DNA of 61,023 nt from assembly GCA_024232855.1 (NCBI GenBank), contig JAAEPH010000056.1, positions 1 through 61,023 on the forward strand, written 5' to 3'. Positions 41,941 to 51,309 of the stretch are shown here, one piece after another. This DNA is from Gammaproteobacteria bacterium. GTDB taxonomy: Bacteria; Pseudomonadota; Gammaproteobacteria; GCA-001735895. A program made the translations under genes and the position numbers. Position 1 is the stretch's first letter. The number at the start of each line of letters is the position of its first letter. The notes beneath the pieces are model-generated. The model worked only from the letters and a program-made list of their open reading frames with translations, was not told the DNA's origin and searched no databases.

Positions 41941-42507
41941 ATGGGAAATCGTTTAACCAAAGTAATAACCCGCACCGGGGATCAGGGCGGCACCGGCATG
42001 GCCGATGGCAGCAGGCGCGACAAAAACGATGTGCGTGTGCACTGCCTCGGTGAAGTCGACGAGCTCAACGCGCATATTGGTATCGTCCTAAGCCTGCTGG
42101 AAGACGGGGCGGCGCAACAATTACTGTTTGCGATTCAACACGATCTCTTCGATATCGGCGCGGAACTGTGCCAACCAGGCAAGCAGCTCATCAGCGAAGA
42201 GTATGTCAGCGCTCTCGAAAAGGGTGTCGACGAGTTGAATGCCGGGCTCCCCGCCCTGGAAGAGTTTATCCTGCCCGGCGGGACTCATGCGGTCGCCGCT
42301 ATCCAGCTCGCGCGCACCGTTTGCCGTCGTGTCGAGCGCGGACTGGTGGATTTGAATCAACAGGAGCCGTCAAACCCGGTCACCTGTCGCTACCTCAACC
42401 GGCTATCCGATCTGTTGTTTGTTCTCGGCAGGTGGCAGGCGCATGAGGATGGCAGCGGTGAAGTCTACTGGAACTCGAAGCATTCGCGCCTGAATCGCGG
42501 ACAATGA
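41941..42507 (+). CDS. Cob(I)alamin adenosyltransferase, PduO type
   Basis: Transfers the adenosyl group of ATP to cob(I)alamin to form coenzyme B12. 188 residues of the PduO/MMAB five-helix fold: TKVITRTGDQGGTGMADGSRRDK (nucleotide-binding N-terminus), HCLGEVDELNAHIG, FILPGGTHAVAAIQLARTVCRRVER and YLNRLSDLLFVLGRWQ. All conserved basic residues around ATP are present. The ATG follows repeat-derived DNA; no cobalamin riboswitch is recognisable upstream. No B12-dependent enzyme is in the window. Confidence 0.93.
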   Translation: MGNRLTKVITRTGDQGGTGMADGSRRDKNDVRVHCLGEVDELNAHIGIVLSLLEDGAAQQLLFAIQHDLFDIGAELCQPGKQLISEEYVSALEKGVDELNAGLPALEEFILPGGTHAVAAIQLARTVCRRVERGLVDLNQQEPSNPVTCRYLNRLSDLLFVLGRWQAHEDGSGEVYWNSKHSRLNRGQ

Positions 42508-42540
42508 CCAAACATCGGGTAATTGAGGGTTCTCAGCTAA

Positions 42541-42628
42541 GGTTCTCGGTAGAGTAGGGGCCAGGTTTCGCCTGGCCCCTACTCTACCGCCTCTGCGAGA
42601 ACATTACCGGGGAAGCATCCGCGGGCTA
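42541..42628. repeat. Second copy of the hairpin-plus-tail composite
   Basis: The left arm is identical over 25 bases to the one at 39796, but the loop is TTTCG, its complement, so the core is inverted. The right arm matches for 19 bases and then switches to CCTCTGCGAGAAC, AAGCATCCGCGGGCTAAC, ending on the TAG stop codon of the hydrolase gene. Again between convergent genes. Confidence 0.88.
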
Positions 42629-43402
42629 ACGTCGCATGAAATCGAGCACCAGCTGACTGAATTCCTGCGGTTTTTCGGCGTGCAACCAGTGTCCCGCCGC
42701 GGCGATCGTAGCGATACTGGCGTTTTCGAAATGACGCTCGATGACTTCGATTCCGTTATCGTCGATGTAGTCGGAACTGGCGCCGCGAATGAACAATGTC
42801 GGCAATTTACCGAGCCAGTCCCGCGGCAATTCGTCGAAGCCGGTAAGCGCATCCATATCGCGCTGAATCACCCGCCAGTTGATACGCCAGCGCCAGGACG
42901 CTGATTCTCGCACCAGGTTTTGCAGTAGAAAGGCACGCAGCTGATCTTCGGGGATATTGGGACGCAAGGCATGATCGACCTGGGTACGCGACTCGAAGCT
43001 GTCGAGGTCGAGAGCGAGAATCGGCTCGATCAAATCATCGTAGTGGTGATAATAGGCAAGCGGTGCGATATCGGCGACCACCATTCGCGAAACCAGTCCG
43101 GGATATTGAATCGCCAGCGTCATCGCGACCTTGCCACCCATGCTGTGGCCGAGTACTCGACAATGGTTCAGACCCAACCGCTCCAGTAAGCGCGCCACGT
43201 CCTCGGCCATGGCCGCGTAACTCATTTCGTCCGCATGAAAAGACTGCCCGTGATTGCGCAGATCGATGGCGAACACCTCGTAGCTTTCCGCAAGACGGCG
43301 CAGCTGCGAGTGCCAGTTCCGGCTCGAACCGAACAAACCGTGCATGACGATCAGCGGAGATCCGCTACCCGCCTTGCTGTAGTACAGATCGGGCTCCGCC
43401 AT
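42626..43402 (-). CDS. Alpha/beta hydrolase, YbfF-like esterase
   Basis: 258 residues with an alpha/beta-hydrolase fold: oxyanion region VMHGLFGSSRNWH, nucleophile elbow GHSMGGKVA, the catalytic acid near the RGASSDYI strand and His in GHWLHAEKP. Length and the DLRNHGQSFH segment resemble E. coli YbfF, an esterase on short-chain acyl thioesters. It lies 18 bases after the E3 gene and may be cotranscribed with the pyruvate dehydrogenase operon. The native substrate is unknown. Confidence 0.85.
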   Translation of the reverse strand: MAEPDLYYSKAGSGSPLIVMHGLFGSSRNWHSQLRRLAESYEVFAIDLRNHGQSFHADEMSYAAMAEDVARLLERLGLNHCRVLGHSMGGKVAMTLAIQYPGLVSRMVVADIAPLAYYHHYDDLIEPILALDLDSFESRTQVDHALRPNIPEDQLRAFLLQNLVRESASWRWRINWRVIQRDMDALTGFDELPRDWLGKLPTLFIRGASSDYIDDNGIEVIERHFENASIATIAAAGHWLHAEKPQEFSQLVLDFMRR

Positions 43403-43420
43403 GCCGCTTCCGCTTAACCG

Positions 43421-45151
43421 CTATTTCTTTTTGCGTGGAATATAGAGATCGGTGATCGTGCCCTCGGCCATTTCCGCGGCAAAGTTGAATGTCTCCGACA
43501 GTGTCGGATGGGGATGGATAGTCAAACCTATATCTTCGGCATCGGCGCCCATCTCCAGCGCCAGAACCGCCTCGGCGATCAATTCACCCGCATTGGGCCC
43601 GACAATTCCGGCGCCCAGAATGCGCATGCTTTCCTTATCGAACAACACCTTGGTCATACCCTCATCGCGATCGATACCCAGCGAACGACCGCTGGCCGCC
43701 CACGGAAAGGCGCCCTTCTCGTACTCGACTCCCTGTTCCTTGGCCTCGATTTCGTTCAGCCCCATCCAGGCCACCTCGGGATCGGTATAGGCGACCGACG
43801 GTATCGTCAGCGGTTCGAAAGTGGACTTCATGCCGGAAATGACCTCGGCCGCCACCTTGGCTTCGTGCGTCGCCTTGTGCGCCAGCATCGGGTTACCGAC
43901 GATATCGCCAATCGCGAAAATATTGGGGACGTTGGTGCGCATTTGTTTGTCGACTGCGATGAAACCGGCGTCATCGACATTGACGCCAGCCTTGTCCGCG
44001 CCGACGCGGTGGCCGTTGGGGCGTCGTCCGACCGCAACCAGAACCTTGTCAAACAAGGTCGGTTCGGGCGCCTTGGCGCCTTCGAAGCTGACCTTCAAGC
44101 CATTTTTCTGCGCCTTGATTGCAGACACCTTGGTTTTCAACAGAATCGCCTTGTAGCGCTTCGAAATGATCCTGTTCAGGGCCCGCACCAGGTCCTTGTC
44201 GCAACCCGGTATCAGGCTATCCATGAATTCCACAACCGTGATTTCAGAGCCCAGGGCGTGGTAGACGGTGGCCATTTCGAGGCCGATGATGCCGCCGCCG
44301 ACGATGAGCAGCTTTTTCGGCACGTCCTTTAACTCGAGCGCATCGGTCGAATCCATCAGGCGTGCGTCGTCATTCGGAAATGACGGGATCGCGGTCGCCT
44401 GTGATCCGGCGGCGATAATGCAATGTTCGAACTTGACCAGTGTTGACTGGCCATCTTTATCCACGCGGATGTTGTTGGCGTCGACGAATTCTCCGACCCC
44501 GTGAACCACGGTCACCTTGCGCCGTTTGGCAAGACCCGCGAGTCCGCCGGTGAGCTTGCCGACGACCTTGCTTTTGAAACCGTTGATGCCGTCGAGATCG
44601 AATTTTGGCTTGCCGAAATCGACGCCGTTGGCCTTCATATGCGCGGCTTCATTGATGATTTGCGCGGTATGCAACAGGGCCTTGGACGGAATGCAGCCGA
44701 CATTCAGGCAGACGCCGCCGAGCGAGTCGTAACGCTCGATCAGGACTACCTTCTTGCCCAGGTCGGCGGCTCGAAAAGCCGCGGTATAACCTCCGGGCCC
44801 CGCCCCGAGCACCGCGACATCAGCGGTGATATCGGCAACGCCGGCGGGAACCGCTGGCTGTTGCGCCGTGTCGGGCTGGGCTTGTTGCTCTGGCGGCGGC
44901 ACAGCGGCGCTGTCTTCGCTCTCGATCTGGCCGAGTAAATCGCCCTGCGAAATTTTGTCGCCGACGGCGACACTTAGCGACTTGATGGTGCCGGAAAAAG
45001 GCGAAGGTATGTCCATGGTCGCCTTTTCCGATTCCAGGGTTAATAAAGCGTCTTCGGCTTTCACCGAGTCGCCAACGGAGACCAGCAATTCGATGACTTC
45101 GACGTTTTCAAAATCACCGATGTCCGGCAATAGCAGGTTTTTTTCACTCAT
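43421..45151 (-). CDS. lpdA: Dihydrolipoyl dehydrogenase (E3) with N-terminal lipoyl domain
   Basis: Reoxidises the lipoyl groups of the pyruvate dehydrogenase complex with NAD+. 576 residues, about 100 longer than E. coli Lpd because of an N-terminal lipoyl domain with Lys43 in ESEKATM and a Pro/Gln-rich linker (about 84-105). The flavoprotein part has FAD motif GAGPGGYTAAFRAADLG, redox cysteines Cys148 and Cys153 (GGVCLNVGC), NAD motif GGGIIGLEMA and the catalytic HPHPTLSE. Lipoyl-E3 fusions are known in several Proteobacteria. It lies two bases after aceF. Confidence 0.97.
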   Translation of the reverse strand: MSEKNLLLPDIGDFENVEVIELLVSVGDSVKAEDALLTLESEKATMDIPSPFSGTIKSLSVAVGDKISQGDLLGQIESEDSAAVPPPEQQAQPDTAQQPAVPAGVADITADVAVLGAGPGGYTAAFRAADLGKKVVLIERYDSLGGVCLNVGCIPSKALLHTAQIINEAAHMKANGVDFGKPKFDLDGINGFKSKVVGKLTGGLAGLAKRRKVTVVHGVGEFVDANNIRVDKDGQSTLVKFEHCIIAAGSQATAIPSFPNDDARLMDSTDALELKDVPKKLLIVGGGIIGLEMATVYHALGSEITVVEFMDSLIPGCDKDLVRALNRIISKRYKAILLKTKVSAIKAQKNGLKVSFEGAKAPEPTLFDKVLVAVGRRPNGHRVGADKAGVNVDDAGFIAVDKQMRTNVPNIFAIGDIVGNPMLAHKATHEAKVAAEVISGMKSTFEPLTIPSVAYTDPEVAWMGLNEIEAKEQGVEYEKGAFPWAASGRSLGIDRDEGMTKVLFDKESMRILGAGIVGPNAGELIAEAVLALEMGADAEDIGLTIHPHPTLSETFNFAAEMAEGTITDLYIPRKKK

Positions 45152-45153
45152 AA

Positions 45154-46509
45154 CTATAAAAGCACCCTTCTGATGTCTGATATGACTTGGCTCAGGAAAC
45201 TGGAAAAGCGCGCGGCCTGCGCACCATCGATAACACGATGATCGTATGACAGACCCAGCGGCAAGATCAAGCGTGCTACAAATTCACCATCGATGTAAAC
45301 CGGCTGCATTTTCGAACGCGACACCCCGAGAATGGCAACCTCGGGCGCATTGACGATCGGCGTAAAGTTGGTTCCCCCGATGCCACCGAGGCTCGAAATC
45401 GTAAAACAACCGCCCTGCATATCGCCGGGTGACAGCCTACCGTCACGCGCGCGAATCGAAACTTCACCCAGTTCGGCTGCCAGTTCGAACAAACCCTTGC
45501 GATCGACGTCGCGCACCACCGGTACCACCAGCCCGTTCGGCGTATCCACGGCAATACCGATATGAAAATACTTTTTCATAACCAGGTTTTCTCCGCTGGC
45601 ATCGAGCGAGGCATTGAAAATCGGGTACTCCTGCATGGCGGCGACGACCGCCTTCATCAGAAATATCAACGGGGTGAGACGCAGTCCTTTCTTTTCAGCC
45701 TCTTTCGCCAGGGATTTTCGGAAAGCTTCGAGTTCGGTGATATCGGCTTCGTCGAACTGAGTGACGTGGGGCACCGTAACCCAGCTGCGATGCAGGTGAG
45801 CTCCGGAAATTTTCTTGATTCTGCCGAGTGCGACGGTTTCGATTTCACCAAACCTGGAATGATCGATTTCAGGCATGCTGCTGATGCTGAATGCAGCGCC
45901 CGCGGCCGCACCCGTGGCGCCGCCGGAGATGGCGGTCTTGACGAAGGCCTTGACGTCGGACTTGGCGATTCGGCCCTTGGGTCCACTACCGATAACCCGC
46001 TGCAGGTCGACTCCGAGTTCCCGGGCATACCTGCGAATCGACGGACTGGCATGGACCATCTTGGTGCTGGCGGTTGCCGGATCACCGGCAGCGGCGCCCG
46101 GATGAGGGCGCAGCGGTTTCCCCGGGGCCGCATCGCTCTTCGGTGAGCTCGCCGTAGCAGGCTCGGGAACAGCAGGGCTCGCCGGTGGTGGCGCCGCCTC
46201 GACGGCCGCCGGCAGTGATTCGACCGGCTTTGCCTGCTGCGCCGAAGCTTCGCTTTTCGAAGAATCACCAGCGGCAGACAGGATTGCAATTTTGTCACCC
46301 TCGTTGAGGCGGTCACCGACACTGACATCGATCGACTCGATCTTGCCGGCAAAGGGGCTCGGAATTTCCATCGTCGCCTTGTCGGATTCGAGCACGATGA
46401 TCGACTGCTCCTGCTCGATCACATCACCCACCGCAACGAGGATCTCGATGATCTCGATATCGTTAAAGTCGCCGACGTCCGGAAGCGTTACTGTCTTGTT
46501 TTCTGCCAC
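45154..46509 (-). CDS. aceF: Dihydrolipoyllysine acetyltransferase (PDH E2)
   Basis: Core acetyltransferase of the pyruvate dehydrogenase complex. Starts at GTG with AGGAG eight bases upstream. 451 residues: one lipoyl domain with Lys44 (ESDKATMEIPSP), an Ala/Pro-rich linker, the E1/E3-binding domain (ASPSIRRYARELGVDL...GPKGRIAKSDV), a second linker and the catalytic domain ending with the DHRVIDG motif at 423-429. Only one lipoyl domain, against three in E. coli; the lipoyl domain on E3 may compensate. Confidence 0.97.
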   Translation of the reverse strand: MAENKTVTLPDVGDFNDIEIIEILVAVGDVIEQEQSIIVLESDKATMEIPSPFAGKIESIDVSVGDRLNEGDKIAILSAAGDSSKSEASAQQAKPVESLPAAVEAAPPPASPAVPEPATASSPKSDAAPGKPLRPHPGAAAGDPATASTKMVHASPSIRRYARELGVDLQRVIGSGPKGRIAKSDVKAFVKTAISGGATGAAAGAAFSISSMPEIDHSRFGEIETVALGRIKKISGAHLHRSWVTVPHVTQFDEADITELEAFRKSLAKEAEKKGLRLTPLIFLMKAVVAAMQEYPIFNASLDASGENLVMKKYFHIGIAVDTPNGLVVPVVRDVDRKGLFELAAELGEVSIRARDGRLSPGDMQGGCFTISSLGGIGGTNFTPIVNAPEVAILGVSRSKMQPVYIDGEFVARLILPLGLSYDHRVIDGAQAARFSSFLSQVISDIRRVLL

Positions 46510-46525
46510 TGAAATACTCCTCTGC

Positions 46526-49183
46526 CTAAACCGTCACCGGGTTGGGCTTTTCGGGGTCGATACCGTATTTGGCAATCGCCTGCTGCACGACCTTGCTGTC
46601 AATCTCGCCCTCGTCGCAGAGTGCTTTCAAAGCGGCGACTACGATGTAGTAACGATTGACCTCGAAGAAGATACGCAGGTTTTCGCGGGTATCACTACGA
46701 CCGAAACCGTCGGTACCGAGACTGACAAAGCGTGATGGCACAAATTCCCTGATCTGCTCGGCATAGGCGCGAATGTAGTCGGTGGAGACAATTACTGGCC
46801 CCTTGCGGCCCTGCAACTGGGTTTCCAGGTAACTGCAGCGCGCCTTCTTGGTGGGGTGCAGCTGATTCCAGCGGGTGCAGGCTTTTGCCTCGCGCGCCAG
46901 TTCGTTGATACTGGTCGCGCTCCAGACATCGGCGTTGATTTCGAAATCCTGCTTCAGGAGTTCGGCGGCCTCGATCACTTCGCGCAGAATCGTACCCGAT
47001 CCCATGAGTTGCACCTTGTGGCCTTTTTCCTCACCCTCATCGAGACAGTAAATGCCCTTGACGATACCCTCTTCCGAACCCTTCGGCATAGCCGGCTGAC
47101 GGTAGTTTTCATTCATCAGCGAGATGTAATAAAACACGTTTTCCTTCAACTGGTACATGCGCTTGAGGCCGCTGTGGATGATGACAGCGAGTTCGTAGGC
47201 AAAGCTGGGGTCATAGGAAATACAGTTGGGGATGGTGCCGGCAACGATCAGGCTGTGGCCGTCCTGATGCTGCAAACCTTCACCGGCGAGCGTGGTGCGC
47301 CCGGCGGTGCCGCCCATGAGGAAGCCGCGAACCTGCATGTCGCCAGCCGCCCAGGCCAGGTCTCCGATGCGCTGAAATCCGAACATCGAATAGTAAATGT
47401 AAAACGGGATCATGCTGACGCCGTGCGCGCTATAGGCCGAGCCCGCCGCAATCCACGATGACATCGCGCCCGCCTCGTTGATGCCTTCTTCGAGAATCTG
47501 TCCCTTGATATCCTCGCGATAATACATCACCTGGTCGGAGTCCATCGGCTCGTAAAGCTGGCCCTTGAATGAATAAATACCCAGTTGCCGAAACATGCCT
47601 TCCATGCCGAAAGTCCTGGCCTCGTCCGGCACGATCGGAACAATGTTATTGCCGATATTCTTGTCACGCGCCAGGCTCGAAAGCATGCGTACAAACGCCA
47701 TGGTGGTCGAGATTTCCCGTTCTCCACTGTCCTTCAACAAGGCATCGAACACCTCGAGCCCGGGGACGATCAGCGGTTCCGCGCTATCGCTGCGAACCGG
47801 CATGTAACCACCCAGCTTCTCGCGACTATTTCGCATGTACTTCATTTCCTCGCTGTCTTCGGGAAACCTGTAAAATGGTGTTTCGGAAATGTCGTCATCG
47901 CTGATCGGGATGTTGAAACGATCGCGAAATGCCTTGAGTGCATCCTCGCCCATCTTCTTTTGCGAATGCGTGATGTTCTGGCCCTCGCCGGCTTCACCCA
48001 TGCCATAACCCTTGACCGTCTTGGCGAGGATAACGGTTGGCCGGCCGGTGTATTCGACCGCCTCGGCATAGGCGGCAAATACCTTGTGCGGATCGTGACC
48101 GCCGCGATTCAGACGCCAGATATCCTGGTCCGACATATCGGCGACCATTTCGCGGGTTTCGGGATACTTGCCGAAGAAATGCTCGCGCGTGTATGCCCCG
48201 CCCTTCGCCTTGCAGGCCTGGTACTCGCCGTCTACGGTTTCTTCCATGAGACGCTGCAAGGCGCCATTATGATCCTTGGCGAGCAGGTGGTCCCAGTAGG
48301 AACCCCATACCACTTTTAAAACATTCCAGCCGGCGCCGCGAAACACGGCCTCCAGTTCCTGGATAATCTTGCCGTTACCGCGTACGGGACCATCGAGCCG
48401 CTGCAGGTTACAGTTAATGACGAAAATCAGGTTATCGAGTTTTTCGCGCGCCGCCAGCGAAATCGCGCCGAGGGATTCCGGTTCATCCATTTCTCCATCG
48501 CCCATGAATGCCCACACCTTGCGGTCCTGCTGCGGCTGGATACCACGGTTTTCGAGATACTTCATGAACCGCGCCTGGTAGATCGCCATTATCGGGCCCA
48601 GGCCCATCGATACCGTCGGGAATTGCCAGAAATTCGGCATCAGCCACGGATGCGGATAAGACGACAGGCCGTTTTCGTTGAGCGCCTCCTGGCGAAATGA
48701 CTTCAGCTGCTCTTCGGAAATGCGCCCTTCGAGGAAGGCGCGAGCGTAGATACCCGGCGCCGAGTGGCCCTGGAAAAAAACCAGATCGCCCTTGTTATCT
48801 TCGGTCGGCGCCCTGAAAAAGTGCATGAATCCGACATCGTAGAGCGTCGCAGCAGAGGCAAAGCTGGCAATGTGGCCACCCAGTTCACTCGACCTGCGAT
48901 TGGCGTGCACCACCATTGCCGCGGCATTCCAGCGAATCACCGAACGGATACTGTGCTCGATTGCCTGATCTCCGGGGATCGGGCGCTGCTGCGGGAGCGG
49001 TATGGTATTGACGTAGGCGGTGGTCGCCGAGAACGGCAGATAGACGCCGGAGCGGCGCGTCTTGTCGATCAGGCGCTCGAGCAGAAAATGCGCACGCTGT
49101 GGACCCTCGCGTTCCAGCACCGAATCGAGCGATTCTATCCATTCCTGGGTTTCTTCCGGATCAATGTCGGTTTCATCTACCAC
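46526..49183 (-). CDS. aceE: Pyruvate dehydrogenase E1 component, homodimeric type
   Basis: Thiamine-diphosphate enzyme that decarboxylates pyruvate and acetylates the lipoyl group of E2. 885 residues, the usual length for the single-chain AceE family. TDP motif GDGEMDEPESLG...NLIFVINCNLQ, then SFRQEALNENGLSSYPHPWLMP and GTDGFGRSDTR near the C-terminus. Start is GTG with AAGG nearby. First gene of aceE-aceF-lpdA; no pdhR-like regulator is adjacent. Confidence 0.98.
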   Translation of the reverse strand: MVDETDIDPEETQEWIESLDSVLEREGPQRAHFLLERLIDKTRRSGVYLPFSATTAYVNTIPLPQQRPIPGDQAIEHSIRSVIRWNAAAMVVHANRRSSELGGHIASFASAATLYDVGFMHFFRAPTEDNKGDLVFFQGHSAPGIYARAFLEGRISEEQLKSFRQEALNENGLSSYPHPWLMPNFWQFPTVSMGLGPIMAIYQARFMKYLENRGIQPQQDRKVWAFMGDGEMDEPESLGAISLAAREKLDNLIFVINCNLQRLDGPVRGNGKIIQELEAVFRGAGWNVLKVVWGSYWDHLLAKDHNGALQRLMEETVDGEYQACKAKGGAYTREHFFGKYPETREMVADMSDQDIWRLNRGGHDPHKVFAAYAEAVEYTGRPTVILAKTVKGYGMGEAGEGQNITHSQKKMGEDALKAFRDRFNIPISDDDISETPFYRFPEDSEEMKYMRNSREKLGGYMPVRSDSAEPLIVPGLEVFDALLKDSGEREISTTMAFVRMLSSLARDKNIGNNIVPIVPDEARTFGMEGMFRQLGIYSFKGQLYEPMDSDQVMYYREDIKGQILEEGINEAGAMSSWIAAGSAYSAHGVSMIPFYIYYSMFGFQRIGDLAWAAGDMQVRGFLMGGTAGRTTLAGEGLQHQDGHSLIVAGTIPNCISYDPSFAYELAVIIHSGLKRMYQLKENVFYYISLMNENYRQPAMPKGSEEGIVKGIYCLDEGEEKGHKVQLMGSGTILREVIEAAELLKQDFEINADVWSATSINELAREAKACTRWNQLHPTKKARCSYLETQLQGRKGPVIVSTDYIRAYAEQIREFVPSRFVSLGTDGFGRSDTRENLRIFFEVNRYYIVVAALKALCDEGEIDSKVVQQAIAKYGIDPEKPNPVTV

Positions 49184-49212
49184 GCGCGTTGCCTTTACTG
49201 TAAATTGGCGGG

Positions 49213-49218
49213 ATTATA
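49213..49218 (-). promoter_or_regulatory. Candidate -10 element for the aceEF-lpd operon
   Basis: A perfect TATAAT on the minus strand, about 30 bases upstream of the aceE GTG. No good -35 is present at 17-18 bases, so activation or an extended element would be needed. The fold-back repeat at 49245-49425 lies just upstream. Confidence 0.4.
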
Positions 49219-49244
49219 CAGCAAATTAATTCATAGCCTGTTGC

Positions 49245-49425
49245 AATTATTATCCTAGAAAACGCAATAGGGCGCGAAAAAGATGTGCAAGCGATTGATT
49301 TAGATAGCGTAATGAAAAAATGCGTGGTCACCTTATTGGTGATAAGCACTTTTTTCATATAGCTAAATGAATCAATCGCTTGTGCAGACTTTCGTGATCC
49401 TACTGCGTTTTCTAGGATTATTATT
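49245..49425. repeat. 181-base imperfect fold-back (MITE-like)
   Basis: Two arms of about 88 bases are inverted copies of each other at roughly 75-80% identity around a five-base centre at 49333-49337. Best-kept blocks are TCCTAGAAAACGCA near the outer ends and CAAGCGATTGATT in the middle. No coding capacity and AT-richer than its surroundings. It occupies the intergenic space between the divergent aceE and pyrC genes, so it adjoins both promoters. No target-site duplication is obvious. Confidence 0.85.
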
Positions 49426-49465
49426 AATAACTCTATAAATATTTCATATCGGATAATCGGTACCG

Positions 49466-50506
49466 ATGAATAAATTGACCATCATCAAACCCGACGACTG
49501 GCATCTGCACTTACGCGACTCGCCGTACCTGGAAGCGGTCGTGCGCGACAGCGCTCGCCAGTTCGGGCGTGCGATCATCATGCCCAATCTGAATCCACCG
49601 GTACGCAGCTGTGCCGATGCGATGGCCTATCGCAAACGTATCATGGCCGCGCTCGCCGACGAAAGTGACTTCGAGCCGCTGATGACCCTGTACCTGACGG
49701 ATAACACCAGTGTCGAGGATATCCGCGCCGCCAGCAAATCCACCAGCATACACGGCGCCAAACTTTACCCCGCGGGCGCAACCACGAACTCCGATGCCGG
49801 GGTTACCGACCTGGCGAAACTCGCGCCCGTGTTCGAGGCGATGCAAGACTCCGGGCTGATGCTGCAGGTGCACGGTGAATCGACCGCGAGCGATGTGGAC
49901 GTATTCGATCGAGAGAAGGTCTTTATCGATAAAAGCCTGCAGCGTATTCGTGCGGACTACCCCGAACTACGCATCGTTTTTGAACATATCACGACGAAGG
50001 AAGCGGTCGACTTCGTGCGCGCCGGCGATGTTAATCTCGCTGCCACGATCACGCCCCATCACCTTTTGATCAATCGCAACGCGATTTTCCAGGGCGGCAT
50101 TCGGCCGCATCATTACTGCCTGCCGATCGTCAAACGCGAGCATCACCGACGCGCCCTGGTGGAGGCGGCTGTCAGCGGCGAGACGCGTTTCTTCAGTGGC
50201 ACCGACAGTGCGCCGCACAGCCGCGTCGCCAAGCAATCCGCCTGCGGCTGCGCCGGTATTTACTCGGCCCACAGCGCGCTCGAACTCTATGCCGAGGCCT
50301 TCGATGAACTCGGTGACTTTACCCATTTCGAATCCTTCGTGAGTCTCAATGGCGCCCATTTTTACCGGCTACCGCCAAACCGGGATTCGGTAACGCTACA
50401 GCGGCTTCAGTGGACTGTTCCGGACTCCTTGCCCTACCCCGAATCCTGCTTGATCCCGTTCCGCGCCGGGGAGACATTAAACTGGAAACTCATCCACGAT
50501 GACTAA
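49466..50506 (+). CDS. pyrC: Dihydroorotase
   Basis: Third step of pyrimidine synthesis, closing carbamoyl aspartate to dihydroorotate. 346 residues of the class II (E. coli PyrC) type: zinc ligands His13 and His15 (DDWHLHLRD), carboxylated Lys99 (HGAKLYPAG), further His ligands in VHGES and FEHITT, and Asp in GTDSAPH. The TAA stop is the CTAA of the adjoining repeat end. Supplied with carbamoyl phosphate by the carAB genes upstream in the window. Confidence 0.98.
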   Translation: MNKLTIIKPDDWHLHLRDSPYLEAVVRDSARQFGRAIIMPNLNPPVRSCADAMAYRKRIMAALADESDFEPLMTLYLTDNTSVEDIRAASKSTSIHGAKLYPAGATTNSDAGVTDLAKLAPVFEAMQDSGLMLQVHGESTASDVDVFDREKVFIDKSLQRIRADYPELRIVFEHITTKEAVDFVRAGDVNLAATITPHHLLINRNAIFQGGIRPHHYCLPIVKREHHRRALVEAAVSGETRFFSGTDSAPHSRVAKQSACGCAGIYSAHSALELYAEAFDELGDFTHFESFVSLNGAHFYRLPPNRDSVTLQRLQWTVPDSLPYPESCLIPFRAGETLNWKLIHDD

Positions 50507-50609
50507 CCCGCATATCTCACCGTTTTACGTCGCGATATGCACATGGATATGCAGTAGTAGAGCAATGCAGGAGCAATTGCCGAGGAAATCGGTGAGATAT
50601 GCGGGCTAA
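50503..50609. repeat. Mosaic palindromic element between pyrC and rnt
   Basis: 107 bases with terminal inverted repeats CTAACCCGCATATCTCACCG and its near complement (right end ATATGCGGGCTAA). The ends match the copy at 5682-5790; the centre is AT-richer and distinct. The left end forms the pyrC stop codon and the right end contains an ATG in frame with rnt. Confidence 0.88.
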
Positions 50610-50619
50610 TATAACCCCG

Positions 50620-51213
50620 ATGTCGCAGCGGTTTCGCGGCTACCTGCCCGTCGTCGTCGATGTCGAGACCGGCGGATTCAACGAAGCCACCGATGCATTG
50701 TTGCAGGTCGCCGCGGTGCTGATCGACATCGATGAACAGGGGCAGTTTTACTGCTGCGACACCGTTTCCTGCCACGTAACGCCGTTTGCCGGCGCCAACC
50801 TCGACCCGAAATCGATGGAAGTGAATGGCATCGATGTCGATCACCCCTTCCGCCTCGCAGTCGATGAAAAGCAGGCATTGCCAAAAATTTTCAAACCGGT
50901 TCGTGAAGCGATCAAGCAGCACGCCTGCAACAAGGCGATCCTGGTCGGGCACAATGCGCACTTCGATCTCAAGTTCATCAACGCGGCGGCCGCCAGGACC
51001 GGCATAAAGCGCAATCCGTTTCACCCCTTCAGTACCTTTGACACGGTAACCCTGGCGGGCCTGGCCTACGGCCAGACGGTGCTCGCGCGCTCGATAAAAT
51101 CGGCCGGTATGGAATGGGATCCAGAGGAGGCGCATTCGGCGATCTACGATGCCGAAATGACGGCAATGCTGTTTTGCAAGATCGTCAACGAAATCGGATT
51201 TGTGCAGCCCTAG
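50620..51213 (+). CDS. rnt: Ribonuclease T
   Basis: DEDD-family 3' exonuclease that trims tRNA and other stable RNA ends. From the ATG at 50620 ([10 protein letters not shown]) it has 197 residues; an in-frame ATG at 50599 inside the repeat would add seven. DEDDh residues: DVETGGF (Exo I), [10 protein letters not shown] (Exo II) and [13 protein letters not shown] (Exo III). Follows pyrC in the same direction, separated only by the repeat; pyrC-rnt neighbours are known in relatives of Pseudomonas. Confidence 0.96.
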   Translation: MSQRFRGYLPVVVDVETGGFNEATDALLQVAAVLIDIDEQGQFYCCDTVSCHVTPFAGANLDPKSMEVNGIDVDHPFRLAVDEKQALPKIFKPVREAIKQHACNKAILVGHNAHFDLKFINAAAARTGIKRNPFHPFSTFDTVTLAGLAYGQTVLARSIKSAGMEWDPEEAHSAIYDAEMTAMLFCKIVNEIGFVQP

Positions 51214-51309
51214 CCAGGAAACCTCCGCACAAGTCAGAAACGAATCAGCTGTCCCCCGGCAATAGAATTCATCTATACTTGAATCCACTCCACACGGCCC
51301 GCCAACGCT

